Assembly (NCBI GenBank): GCA_007844125.1
Contig: CM017564.1
Span: 22,128,034-22,192,033, forward strand
Length of the DNA: 64,000 nucleotides
Direction of reading: 5' to 3'
Source: Sinonovacula constricta
Lineage: Eukaryota; Mollusca; Bivalvia; Cardiida; Solecurtidae
In this document: one piece after another, positions 22,782 to 35,335 of the stretch
Numbering within the stretch: position 1 is the stretch's first letter
Layout: each line of letters opens with the position of its first letter
Made by a program: the position numbers and the translations under genes
The notes under the pieces: generated by a model
Seen by the model: only the letters and a program-made list of their open reading frames with translations
Database searches by the model: none
Told to the model about the DNA's origin: nothing

Positions 22782-24778
22782 ATGGCGAGTGACAGCGACC
22801 AGTAAGCCGATTTTAATTTGGGGGATTTTTCATTGGAGCTAATTTCAGATGACTTGTCTGACGGAGAAATTCATTTTTCTCCACTATAAAATTGTCCGAC
22901 CTGCATCATCAAAGTGAACAACAAGAACCATGTAATATTGCGCGTGTCACAAGATCTAGCGCACTGCCACTAGTAACACAAAATGAACCCGAGACTTCGC
23001 ATGGTGCCGAAACTGACTCAGTAAAAATAATTGCAATGATGTTCAAAACGTCCAGCCGTAAACAGCAAAACATTTCAGATCTTACGAAGAAGACGAAATT
23101 AACAAGATTGAGGGAAAAAGTCTTCGTCAACAAAAAGCACACTCAGTGGGAAGTATATTTGTTTCAAGGTAACTAAAAATATGACTAGTTTATAGCTAGC
23201 TAAATTATCCATGTGTACATAAACATGAAAGAGTAGGCTTCAGTCCTTCCCTCATTTTTTTGATAAGGTATGAACGTGAAAAAAATACCTTGCTGGTGTT
23301 TATTTTTTAACATTCCATTAATGACTCTTCATTGAGCTGTATGATTTTATATACAAAAAAAAAATAACATTTGTAATTGCTACTTGATTTTGAAGCAATA
23401 AACCAAAACCGTGCTATAGAAATGCATTTAATCCTTGTTCATGTAACTAGTTTCTTCACTTTCTCACACAAAATATGTCAGTACAATAGCAATAATGTGC
23501 TTTTTTTCTAAAATGAAGCTTTATGTACAGTAGATGTAGTTCTACAAATAGAGGTATATATTTTGATAATTACTGTAATAGCTGAATATATCACATGTAA
23601 AACAAGTAGAAATGTGTAAAAAAAGTTAAAAATTTAGCCGTACAATGTGAAATTGTTATACCTGTACCTGTGCGATATATCTGTACCATGCAAAGTGAAT
23701 CTTAAATATACATGATGGTACATAATGCTTATCCTGTTATAAATTGTACCTTTTTCAGATTGACACAATGAGACATATGACCAGCAAACTCTCAAATTCG
23801 AAGTAGACAGCAAGGAGGAGCTGGCGCAGAAGCTGAGGCAATTTTACTGCGAGGCTACACCAAAACCTGCAGAGCATCGGAACAAAGCAATGCCACAACA
23901 TCAAGTCAATGATTATCACAGAAAAACCATGACAAATATTAGAAGTGCCATCAATAGGCATATGAAAGATCTGGACAGTAGTATCGATATTGTGCGGGTT
24001 GTTGATTTCACCAAAGCAAACATAAATTTTGAAGGATATCTAAAATCAAGAACCGAAATGGGTTCATCTAGGCCAACCAAGCACAAGGACATTTTATGTT
24101 CAGTTGCTGATCTGCAAAACGTGTCTGAATAACTGAAACTATATGATACATGTCCAATTATCTTGAGACAAGCAGCATGGTACATTATAGCTGTCCACTT
24201 TGTCACCAGAGGAATGGAGTTTCTGTATCAACTAAGAGAAAACAGCTTTGAGTTTAATACAAAATCTAGTGGTGATGAGTATGTCATCTTGAACCAGGAA
24301 AATCACCAATGAGGCATTACACAGAAAAGTACTTTGAATGAAAAGGGGTCTATGCAACTGGGGGCACGCTTTGTCCAGTAAATGTCCTGAAATGTTTAAT
24401 AAGAAAGTAACACCATATGCAACCATGCTGTTCAATAAATAGGATGTGAAGGCCCTTGTCGATCCTCATACAGCATAAATGTGGTATAATGCAAAGGCAA
24501 TTGCCAAACGCACATTTGAAACATTCATGAAGGTCATAAGTATAGCTGAATGCTTGAGCCAGAGATACACAGCCCAATGTCTGCGAGCAACAGCAATTAC
24601 CGCCATGAGCGATGCTGGAATAAAAGTGCGCCATATCATGTTTTGGATTGGACATAGACAAGAGGGTTCAATAAGCTCCTACAGTCGTGGTGCCACCACA
24701 AAACAGAAGAAACGGATCAGCAATACCATGTCAGCTGTTACCGCAGGGACCTTTTCAAGTGAATGTCCTACGAGTTAG
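22782..24778 (+). pseudogene. Crypton-type tyrosine recombinase (DUF3504-like), two exons, broken
   Basis: An ATG in good context (aaacATGG, 22782) opens MASDSDQ, which hits a stop at once. Exon 1 then reads in shifted frames to the donor CAAG|GTAACT at 23169. Exon 2 starts after the acceptor tacctttttcag at 23759, and the join keeps phase. Exon 2 carries the core domain: ELAQKLRQFYCEA, then ILRQAAWYIIAVHFVTRGME, then RYTAQCLRATAITAMSDAG, then IMFWIGHRQEGSISSYSR. The CLRAT Arg and the GH...Y box are typical of tyrosine recombinases. A Q stands where related sequences often have H (H-x-LR), from memory. Similar domains are found in ZMYM2-4, QRICH1 and KCTD1-related proteins. Several in-frame stops (for example 24130, 24312, 24439, 24476) and a frameshift near 24350 show it is dead. 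Confidence 0.82.
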
Positions 24779-25011
24779 TCAACAGTTCTAGAACCGTATG
24801 TCCAAAGTGATGGTCCGGCTGATGCGTACACAGAATATGTGCCATCATCCCAGCTTATTCACCAGAACAATACAAATGAAGAAAATTTCATCCACAAGAA
24901 CATATAATTATTCAAAGGTGCATCATTCGCACATTGTACCATTAATAATTATAAGTAGAAAAATGGTAACTATACCATATCATTATTAAAATGACCTACA
25001 TGAATTCCTAA

Positions 25012-25017
25012 AATAAA
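25012..25017 (+). terminator. Possible polyadenylation signal
   Basis: An AATAAA about 235 bp after the recombinase pseudogene stop, in the same orientation. It is a plausible relic of its 3' end; such hexamers are common in AT-rich DNA. Confidence 0.35.
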
Positions 25018-26754
25018 GTTCAAATAGGTTGTAAGAAAATCATTTTACTTATGCAATACTACACTACAGTTATGTTGATACCATTTTATTAATTGTGATG
25101 TGAATTTAAACATAAGCAAATATTTATAACATTTAAGTTTTTATTAACTTTAAATTTCACTTGAACTGTTAAATATTGTCTAACTATAGTGTGTGTATTT
25201 TTAAAAAAAAAATACTTAAATAAACTATGAAACTGAACATAAAGAATGTGCTTTAGATGTTGTTGAAATCTGCACCTGATGAATAGAAGACAAATTTGAA
25301 AAAAAAAAATCAGAATGAAAATTAATACTTGCAACTAAAAACAATTTGGCTTATAAATCTAACATTGAATCAGGTGATCAGATGTATACTGTATTGATGT
25401 TTTGTTGCTTTGACTATGTTTTAATAAAATTATAAATAAGCCAAACTTCGTTATATTTACATACGCTTTGTAATTTCCCTGATTCAGCTTCATAAGAAAA
25501 ATGACCGAAGTCAAACAAAAATGCTTACATCAAGGCGGATCCACCTTATCTCTCCGATTTCTTTACTCCTTTTGTTGTTCGAGGTACGAAGTTTGTGGGT
25601 ACGACGCTGTTAAAAACTTGGATCCGCCACCTGCTGAAATCATGAATAAAATTGACTGTACACGTCTTACACACAAACTATGAAGTTATATGATCTATGT
25701 TTAAGTAAATGCACTCACTCACAGAGCTCGAAAATAGGAAATTTAATCCACAAAAACACTTTCTTTGAAAACTTGTCACGAGGATGCCATGGTTTCTTTT
25801 AACACGCATATGTAAAACAAACAGAGGAAACAAAACAATATTTAAGAAGAAGACACTATTTTTGTCATAAAAATACGTTTTTTCAATCATTCTAAATGCT
25901 GTACGATCAACGTTCAAAACGTACTACTTGTTTTCGCGGAACTAGGTTGTGAAGCGGTCAAGGGAAGTAATAGCTGTTCTCGCCCTTGAAAACACTGGAC
26001 GTGGTGCTTCCGCTAGCGCGCTTTATGGATTTGCCAGCCCTCTCGTGTGCGTTCATACTGCATAAACCGTACCAAAATAAGAGTCATTCCTTAGATAACT
26101 CTACAGGTTTGGTCTCTTGTATTTTAATATTATTTAATTTTTGATAGTGTTAAATATCTACAAATCTTAAAGAATTGAGACTGTAAAAAAGGGTAAAGCT
26201 CTGAATTTTATTAAGGCAAAATATGAATGTGTTTGTCAGACTTACAGTTTTCGAGATAATGTAATAGAACATGTATGCCTTTTGATGATAAGATGTTTGA
26301 AAACTTGTGTGTCTGTACCTTACATGTTGTGAAGGGAATTAAAAATGGTAAAAGTTTATGTGCAGTAACTTTATTATAAAATGAAAAAGTAAACACTATT
26401 TAGCATGTGAAATTCACGAGCATTTAAAAAAAACACTTTATAGGAATTAAACATACCAATTTAAAACCAGTTAACAAACTCATATTAAATACATACCTAA
26501 AATTAGGTATGTAAACAAATGCCTACTTTCGAAACTTTGGTAAGACCCTCTTTTAAGTCAAGATTGGGCAACGTGACGGTTTTTTACAATCAAACCTACA
26601 TTGGCCAGACATGGAAACATCTTCAATAAGTGAGGATACGCTGCTCCCATTTTACATTTTGTTATTGATGTTCATATATCGTTCTTACTAAAGGTAATTA
26701 TGAATCTATTTTTATATATTACATAAACTATGCACACGAATAACAGTTCAGTTT
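25018..26754. other. No gene seen; one short perfect inverted repeat
   Basis: AT-rich. GGCGGATCCA at 25534-25543 and its exact complement TGGATCCGCC at 25619-25628 could form a 10-bp hairpin stem with a 75-nt loop. A more GC-balanced stretch at 25930-26060 has no identifiable gene. Confidence 0.45.
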
Positions 26755-27115
26755 GCTTCCGATAAAAAAAAATAAGCAAGATAATAACGAATTCCCCAGC
26801 TCCCGATCAGCTTCATATCAGAGGTGCACGAAAAGGGCATCGGATGGTGAAGTACACTTTGGGTATGCATTTCTACTCCCTAATTCTTACAAACAAACGC
26901 ATCTGTTAATCCGATATAGAGTATCTACTACAACATTATCTTACAAAATGTCGGATAAATCCTTTGAAGATCGTTCATCTTTTAATCGTATACTGTATAT
27001 TCACTACATAATTAACATCCAAAATTGCGAATACTTTAATAAGCTTTCAGGTTTTAATCTAAAAAATGGTATCTGCTACAAAATTAATATTCAAACTGTC
27101 CGATACCAACTTTAA
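26755..27115 (+). repeat. Dispersed leader repeat, copy 3, with degenerate satellite monomers
   Basis: Starts gcttccgataaaaaaaa, then agcttcatatcagaggtg, ggatggtgaagta and attcttacaaacaaacgc. From about 26910 it passes into diverged monomers (aaaatgtcggataaatcctt; aaactgtccgataccaactt). These are intermediate between the 73-bp units at 3-5 kb and the 76-bp units that follow. Confidence 0.65.
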
Positions 27116-28315
27116 TACGCGTTCATGTTTTAAACAGATGTAAAGTATTTTACACAACATAAACCCACACGCTGTCGGATACCACCTTTAATAGACGTTC
27201 ATGTTTTAAACAGATGTAAAGTTTCTTATACAAAATAAACCCTCACGCTGTCGGATACCACCTTTAATAGACGTTCATGTTTTAAACAGATGTAAAGTAT
27301 CTTATACAACATAAACCCACACGCTGTCGGTTACCACCTTTAATAGACGTTCATGTTTTAAACAGATGTAAAGTATCTTATACAACATAAACCCACACAC
27401 TGTCGGATACCACCTTTAATAGACGTTCATGTTTTAAACAGATGTAAAGTATCTTATATAACATAAACCCACACGCTGTCGGATACCACCTTTGATAGAC
27501 GTTCATGTTTTAAACAGATGTAAAGTATCTTATACAACATAAACCCACACGCTGTCGGATACCACCTTTAATAGACGTTCATGTTTAAACAGATGTAAAG
27601 TATCTTATACAACATAAACCCACACACTGTCGGATACCACCTTTAATAGACGTTCATGTTTTAAACAGAAGTAAAGTATCTTATACAACATAAACCCACA
27701 CGCTGTCCGATACCACCTTTAATAGACGTTCATGTTTTAAACAGATGTAAAATATCTTATACAATCTTAAAGTATCTTAAAGTAAAGTATACAACATATA
27801 CCCACACACTGTCGGATACCACCTTTAATAGACGTTCATGTTTAAACAGATGTAAAGTATCTTATACAACATAAACCCACACACTGTCGGATACCACCTT
27901 TAAAAGACGTTCATGTTTAAACAGATGTAAAGTATCTTATACAACATAAACCCACACGCTGTCGGATACCACCTTTAATAGACGTTCATGTTTAAACAGA
28001 TGTAAAGTATCTTATACAACATAAACCCACACACTGTCGGATACCACCTTTAATAGACGTTCATGTTTTAAACAGAAGTAAAGTATCTTATACAACATAA
28101 ACCCACACGCTGTCCGATACCACCTTTAATAGACGTTCATGTTTTAAACAGATGTAAAGTATCTTATACAATCTTAAAGTATCTTAAAGTAAAGTATACA
28201 ACATATACCCACACACTGTCGGATACCACCTTTAATAGACGTTCATGTTTCAATCAGATGTAAAGTATCTTATACAACATAAACCCACAGGCTGTTGGAT
28301 ACCACCTTTAATTCC
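27116..28315 (+). repeat. 76-bp satellite array (about 16 units)
   Basis: Period 76 bp, from taatag landmarks at 27189, 27265 and 27341. The unit reads gctgtcggataccaccttta, then atagacgttcatgttttaaa, then cagatgtaaagtatc, then ttatacaacataaaccca. Some units have tttaaa shortened by one base. A unit with an internal duplication (atcttaaagtatcttaaag) occurs twice, 407 bp apart (27761 and 28168), which shows a higher-order repeat. Confidence 0.96.
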
Positions 28316-30270
28316 TTTCGTGGTATTGATTATTTTGATGTTAGCAAGCTCAGGTTTATCAATTGATTGTTGACACTAAGCCATTATGAGACATATTCCC
28401 TCCACTGAGATAAGGTTATTATGACCATGCAATAAACCCGTTGTCTGTTTACTTAACGTGTGACGAGATTCGGGTAGTAATGTTATAGTCAATATAAACA
28501 TGCCCATCTATATTCATCAATCCTTAATGTCTTAAATACGTCAAGGTGTTTAATTAGCACATAAGTTAATAAATCAACTTCATAAGAAACGATCATTAAA
28601 ATCCTCTATATGCTACAACGATGTAAACAATAACTTCTAAATGACACTTATATGATTTTGTTGGGTAATTGTTGAATATCTATACATGTAAGAATTAATA
28701 TTTTAAACATTTATTATTTAATTCTTCCAGTATAGAAGTAGGTCTTCATGGAAGATAAGAAATAGAAAGAATTCAATATACATATAATATTTAATATGAT
28801 AGACACTGAAGATGCTTAATGCTGATGTAAAAATATGATATGACAAAACATCCTATTTAGTGAAATTAGGATGAATGGAATGTACACAGCTGTATCTACA
28901 CAACATTTTGAAAGCCGTTCATAATCAGGCCAATTATTATGACGTTATATTTGGGCTATGTTTCTCCTGCTGCGAGGGTAATTTGTGAGCGTCACATAAA
29001 GTCTCTACCAATATTCTGCATGAATAGCGCATATATCTATTTCAGGTTCATTTGCAATAAAGTACATGTTGATTGAAAATTATTATCATGGCATCTGTTA
29101 TTAAATTTATACAATTCATGTAATAGAAACGATATTTGTTTAAATATATTGATTTTATATTTGAAGTTTTGTTTTATCAAGGCAAAATGCAATAATCATG
29201 TTGTAAATTTAGTACATGACTAGCATATATGGTAATATTACCTCTAATTATTATGTGTGCCATCCGGTATGAGGTTCACTTATACTCAAAGTTGTTCATG
29301 TTGTTTTCTCATATCATTTTTCTAGACAAAGGACATAAAGCTTATAACCGATCATGATCAAGTTGAGCCGCACATTGTCTTACTTGAATATTAATAATAT
29401 TGTTTATATTTACATAATTAAAATATATGATTATTACAAATTGTTTTCATAAAACTAAGTTCTTTTCTGTACACGTTTAAATTGTGTATTTAGTATTTTA
29501 TTTTGCAATTTAATTTCATGTAATTTCGAAAGAAACTACTAATACAATTCAATATGGTATACTTAGAAACAAATGCCAAGTGTTGAACTCAATTTAAATC
29601 AATGTATGATATGCATAAAGCACCATGAACTTGATTTTGTAATAATAATTATTTTAATTACATCAATTGGACATGATACATTAAAATTGTCCATATCTTC
29701 ATTCACAGGTAAGGGACACCACTTGATTTGCATTAACCGTCTGCGTTTAAGAAGGAATATTACACGGAGCGACCGCAGCTTCGAAATTACCAATGGATAA
29801 CAATATCCCGTGAAAAATCCATAGAGCTTTATAAGGCAAAGAAACATAATTTTAGACATTTGGGCAATTATTTTTTATGAACGCTTTAAAAATTAGTTAT
29901 TTAAAATACTGCTCCTTTCGATTGAATATAGTCTTATGGCATCGAATCTAATAGTATTGAATGAGACTCTAATACGCTTATTAGGTATAAGTTCTAACTC
30001 CGCCTATTTCTACATATAGTCAGATTATACAAACATAAAGAGTTACCTGAAGGACGACTAAAGGTGTTTAGCCTTTAATCAGATCAGAATGTAATGTGTC
30101 TTATAGACATCTACACTTTACAACAAATCTCCACATACCTAATATTTGTATCGCTAAGTGAACATACAAGACAATGTATTAATGATCCAGCTAGTTCTGT
30201 CGATAAAACACGTGTCTTTACAGCTGATTATTCTCGGATTGACTTTAGACGTTTCCATTCTTTGGTACCT
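28316..30270. other. No gene seen
   Basis: AT-rich sequence; short frames (29573-29859) have no recognised domain. Confidence 0.55.
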
Positions 30271-32045
30271 ACCTTGCTGTCGTAAAGCTGCTTGTAGAGC
30301 GATTGTTACATGCATGTAGAGTGTTAGTTACATGTTTCTAGAATGTTTGTTACATGCATGTAGAGTGCTTATTACATGTTTCTAGAATGTTTGTTATATG
30401 CCTGTAGAGTGTTTGTTACATGTTTCTCGAATGTTTGTTACATGCATGAAGGGTGTTTGTTACATGTTTCTAGAATGTTTGTTACATGCCTGTAGAGTGT
30501 TTGTTACATGTTTCTAGAATGTTTGTTACATGCCTGTAGAGTGTTTGTTACATGTTTCTAGAATGTTTGTTACATGCCTGTAGAATGTTTGTTACATGCA
30601 TGAAGAGTGTTTGTTACATGTTTCTAGAATGTTTGTTACATGCATGTAGAGTGCTTATTACATATTTCTAGAATGTTTGTTACATGCATGTAGAGTGCTT
30701 GTTACATGTTTCTAGAATGTTTGTTACATGCATGTAGAGTGCTTGTTACATGCTTCTAGAATGTGTGTTACATGCCTGTAGAATGTTTGTTACATGTTTC
30801 TAGAATGTTTGTTACATGCCTGTAGAGTGTTTGTTACATGTTTCTAGAATGTTTGTTACATGCCTGTAGAATGTTTGTTACATGCATGTAGAGTGCTTGT
30901 TACATGTTTCTAGAATGTGTGTTACATGCCTGTAGAATGTTTGTTACATGTTTCTAGAATGTTTGTTACATGCATATAGGGTGTTTGTTACATGTTTCTA
31001 GAATGTTTGTTACATGCATGTAGAGTGCTTGTTACATGTTTCTAGAATGTTTGTTACATGCATGTAGAGTGTTTGTTACATGCCTGTAGAATGTTTGTTA
31101 CATGCATGTAGAATGTTTGTTACATGCATGTAGAGTGTTTGTTACATGCATGTAGAATGTTTGTTACATGCATGTAGAATGTTTGTTACATGCATGTAGA
31201 GTGTTTGTTACATGCATGTAGAATGTTTGTTACATGCATGTAGAGTGTTTGTTACATGTTTCTAGAATGTTTGTTACATGCATGTAGAGTGTTTGTTACA
31301 TGTTTCTAGAATGTTTGTTACATGCATGTAGAGTGTTTGTTACATGTTTCTAGAATGATTGTTACATTCATGTAGAGTGCTTGTTACATGCTTCTAGAAT
31401 GTTTGTTACATGCATGTAGAGTGTTTGTTACATGCATGTAGAGTGTTTGTTACATGTTTCTAGAATGTTTGTTACATGCATGTAGAGTGCTTGTTACATG
31501 TTTCTAGAATGTTTGTTACATGCATGTAGAGTGTTTGTTACATGTTTCTAGAATGTTTGTTACATGCATGTAGAGTGTTTGTTACATGTTTCTAGAATGT
31601 TTGTTACATGCATGTAGAGTGTTTGTTACATGTTTCTAGAATGATTGTTACATTCATGTAGAGTGCTTGTTACATGCTTCTAGAATGTTTGTTACATGCA
31701 TGTAGAGTGTTTGTTACATGCCTGTAGAATGTTTGTTACATGTTTCTAGAATGTTTGTTACATGCCTGTATAGTGTTTGTTACATGTTTCTAGAATGTTT
31801 GTTACATGCCTGTAGAATGTTTGTTACATGCATGAAGAGTGTTTGTTACATGTTTCTAGAATGTTTGTTACATGCATGTAGAGTGCTTATTACATATTTC
31901 TAGAATGTTTGTTACATGCATGTAGAGTGCTTGTTACATGTTTCTAGAATGTTTGTTACATACATGTAGAGTGTTTGTTACATGTTTCTAGAATGTTTGT
32001 TACATATATGTAGTGTGCTTGTTAATATGTGAAGAGTGTTTGTTC
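30271..32045 (+). repeat. 22-bp minisatellite zone
   Basis: A 22-bp period (atgtttgttacatg landmarks at 31091 and 31113) in which two unit types often alternate as a 44-bp dimer: agaatgtttgttacatgcatgt and agagtgtttgttacatgtttct (these differ mainly in the last bases). Longer repeats are visible: the rare tatt/gattgttacattcatg variant recurs 286 bp apart (13 units), and catatttctagaatg recurs 1232 bp apart (56 units). Non-coding. Confidence 0.97.
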
Positions 32046-35000
32046 CGTGTTTGTAGAGTGTGTGTTACATGCTTGTAGAGTACATGGTATATGCGTGTAG
32101 AGTGCTTGTTACGTGTTTGTGAAAAAGTTTGTAAAGAGCTTGTTAATGCTTGTACAGTGATTGTTACATACTTGTAGAGTGCTTGTTAACTTTTGTAAAG
32201 TGTTTGTAAATACTTGTAGAGTGATTGTTACATTTTTGTAGAATGTGTGGTACATCCTTGTAAAGTGTTTGTTCCATGCTGCTAGTGAACATGTTACATA
32301 CTGTTAGATTGTTAAACATGATTGTACAGTATTAACATGCGTACATAGTGCTTGCTGCATGATTGTAGATTACTTGTTACATCTTGTTATATGTTTGCAA
32401 AGTGATTGTTACATGCTTTTTACATGTTTGTATAGTGCTTACATGATTGTAGAGTGTTGGCTAAATGTTTGTATAGTGCTTACATGATTGTAGATTGTTG
32501 GCTAAATGTTCGTATAGTGTTTACATGCTTGTAGAGTGTTGGCTAAATGTTCGTATAGTGCTTACATGCTTGTAGAGTGTTGGCTAAATGTTCGTATAGT
32601 GTTTACATGCTTGTAGAGTGTTGGCTAAATGTTCGTATAGTGTTTACATGCTTGTAGAGTGTTGGCTAAATGTTTGTATAGTGCTTACATGCTTGTAGAG
32701 TGTTTGTTAAATGCTTGTATAGTGTTTACATGATTGTAGAGTGTTTGTTACATGTTTGTGTAGTGTTTACATGCTTGTAGAGTGCTGGCTAATTGTTTGT
32801 ATAGTGTTTACATGCTTGTAGAGTGTTTGTTAAATGCTTGTATAGTGATTACATGGTTGTAGAGTGTTTGTTACATGTTTGTGTAGTGTTTACATGCTTG
32901 TAGAGTGCTGGCTAAATGTTTGTATAGTGTTTACATGCTTGTAGAGTGTTTGTTAAATGTTTGTATAGTGTTTATATGATTGTATAGTGTTTGTTAAATG
33001 TTTTTTATAGTGATAACATGCTTGTAGAGTGTTTGTTAAATGTGTGTATAGTGTTTACATGCTGGTAGAGTGTTTGTTAAATGTTTGTATAGTGTTTACA
33101 TGATTGTAGAGTGTTTGTTAAATGTTTGTATAGTGATAACATGCTTGTAGAGTGTTTGTTAAATGTGTGTATAGTGTTTACATGCTGGTAGAGTGTTTGT
33201 TAAATGTTTGTATAGTGTTTACATGCTTGTAGAGTGTTTGTTAAATGTTTGTATAGTGATAACATGCTTGTAGAGTGTTTGTTAAATGTTTGTATAGTGC
33301 TTACATGCTGGTTGAATGGTTGTTACATGTTTGTATAGTGTTTATATGCTTGTAGAGTGTTTGTTACATGTTTGTATAGTGCTTACATGCTTGTAGAGTG
33401 TTTGTTACATGTTTGTATAGTGCTTACATGCTTGTAGAGTGTTTGTTACTTGTTTGTATAGTGTTTACATGCTTGTAGAGTGTTTGTTTCATGTTTGTAT
33501 AGAGTTTACATGCTTGTAGAGTGTTTGTTACAAGTTTGTATAGTGTTTACATGCTGGTTGAATGTTTGTTACATGTTTGTATCGTGCTTACATGCTTGTA
33601 GAGTGTGTGTTACTTGTTTGTATAGTGTTTACATGCTTGTAGAGTGTTTGTTACTTGTTTGTATAGTGTTTACATGCTTGTAGAGTGTTTGTTTCATGTT
33701 TGTATATAGTTTACGTGCTTGTAGAGTGTTTGTTACAAGTTTGTATAGTGTTTACATGCTTGTAGACTGTTTGTTTCATGTTTGTATAGTGTTTACATGC
33801 TGGTAGAGTGTTTGTTAAATGTTTGTATAGTGTTTACATGCTGGTATAATGTTTGTTATGTGTCTGTATAGTGTTTAAATGCTTGTAGAATGTTTGTTTA
33901 ATGTTTGTATAGTGTTTACATGCTGGTAGAGTGTTTGTTAAATGTTTGTATAGTGTTTACATGCTTGTAGAGTGTTTGTTAAATGTTTGTATAGTGATAA
34001 CATGCTTGTAGAGTGTTTGTTAAATGTGTGTATAGTGTTTACATGCTGGTAGAGTGTTTGTTAAATGTTTGTATAGTGTTTACATGATTGTAGAGTGTTT
34101 GTTAAATGTTTGTATAGTGATAACATGCTTGTAGAGTGTTTGTTAAATGTGTGTATAGTGTTTACATGCTGGTAGAGTGTGTGTTAAATGTTTGTATAGT
34201 GTTTACATGCTTGTATAGTGTTTGTTAAATGTTTGTATAGTGATAACATGCTTGTAGAGTGTTTGTTAAATGTTTGTATAGTGCTTACATGCTGGTTGAA
34301 TGTTTGTTACATGTTTGTATAGTGTTTATATGCTTGTAGAGTGTTTGTTACATGTTTGTATAGTGCTTACATGCTTGTATAGTGTTTGTTACATGTTTCT
34401 ATAGTGCTTACATGCTTGCAGAGTGTTTGTTACTTGTTTGTATAGTGTTTACATGATTGTAGAGTGTTTGTTTCATGTTTGTATAGAGTTTACATGCTTG
34501 TAGAGTGTTTGTTACAAGTTTGTATAGTGTTTACATGCTGGTTGAATGTTTGTTACATGTTTGTATAGTGTTTACATGCTTGTAGATTGTTTGTTACATG
34601 TTTGTATAGTGCTTACATGCTTGTAGAGTGTTTGTTACATGTTTGTATAGTGCTTACATGCTTGTAGAGTGTTTGTTACTTGTTTGTATAGTGTTTACAT
34701 GCTTGTAGAGTGTTTGTTTCATGTTTGTATAGAGTTTACATGCTTGTAGAGTGTTTGTTACAAGTTTGTATAGTGTTTACATGCTTGTAGAGTGTTTGTT
34801 TCATGTTTGTTTAGTGTTTACATGCTTGTAGAGTGTTTGTTACTTGTTTGTATAGTGTTTACATGCTTGTAGAGTGTTTGTTTCATGTTTGTATAGTGTT
34901 TACATGCTTGTAGAGTGTTTGTTACTTGTTTGTATAGTGTTAACATGCTTGTAGAGTGTTTTGTTTCATGTTTGCATAGTGTTTACATGCTTGTAGAGTG

Positions 35001-35135
35001 TTTGTTACTTGTTTGTATAGTGTTTACATGCTTGTAGAGTGTTTGTTACTTGTTTGTATAGTGCTTACATGCTTGTAGAGTGTTTGTTACATGTTTGTAT
35101 AGTGTTGGCATGCTTGTAGAGTGCTTTTTACATGT
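32046..35135 (+). repeat. 41-bp minisatellite zone with 984-bp higher-order repeat
   Basis: After a degenerate stretch (32046-32430) the unit becomes 41 bp: gtagagtgtttgttaaatg then tttgtatagtgtttacatgctt. It looks like one 22-bp unit plus a shortened 19-bp unit. Three separate variant landmarks repeat exactly 984 bp (24 units) apart: tgataacatgc at 33011/33995, ttacatgctggttgaa at 33301/34285, and tgtttgtttcatg at 33481/34465. A further 246-bp step (6 units) leads to 34711. Short frames inside are repeat artefacts. Confidence 0.97.
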
Positions 35136-35227
35136 TTGTAGGGTGGGATAAATGTGCGGATAGCACAGGAACCTGTTGTTGTACGTTGTATGTTGTTAAT
35201 TTCTTTCAATAGATTGGATGTTTAGAA

Positions 35228-35335
35228 AACTCTTTGTAAGTGCGAAGTTCGACCACTGTTAAACGATCTTTGCACTTGTTTTGCCTACTGACCGTTCCAG
35301 GTCAATAACTGTTCAGTTTGCTATAGTTTATGTTT
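35228..35335 (+). repeat. Family D core, diverged copy
   Basis: Contains gtaagtgcgaagttcgacc, gcctactgaccgttccagg and aactgttcagtttgctatag, in the same order as the family D cores at 20.4, 39.2 and 45.6 kb, but the stem is partly lost. Confidence 0.5.
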
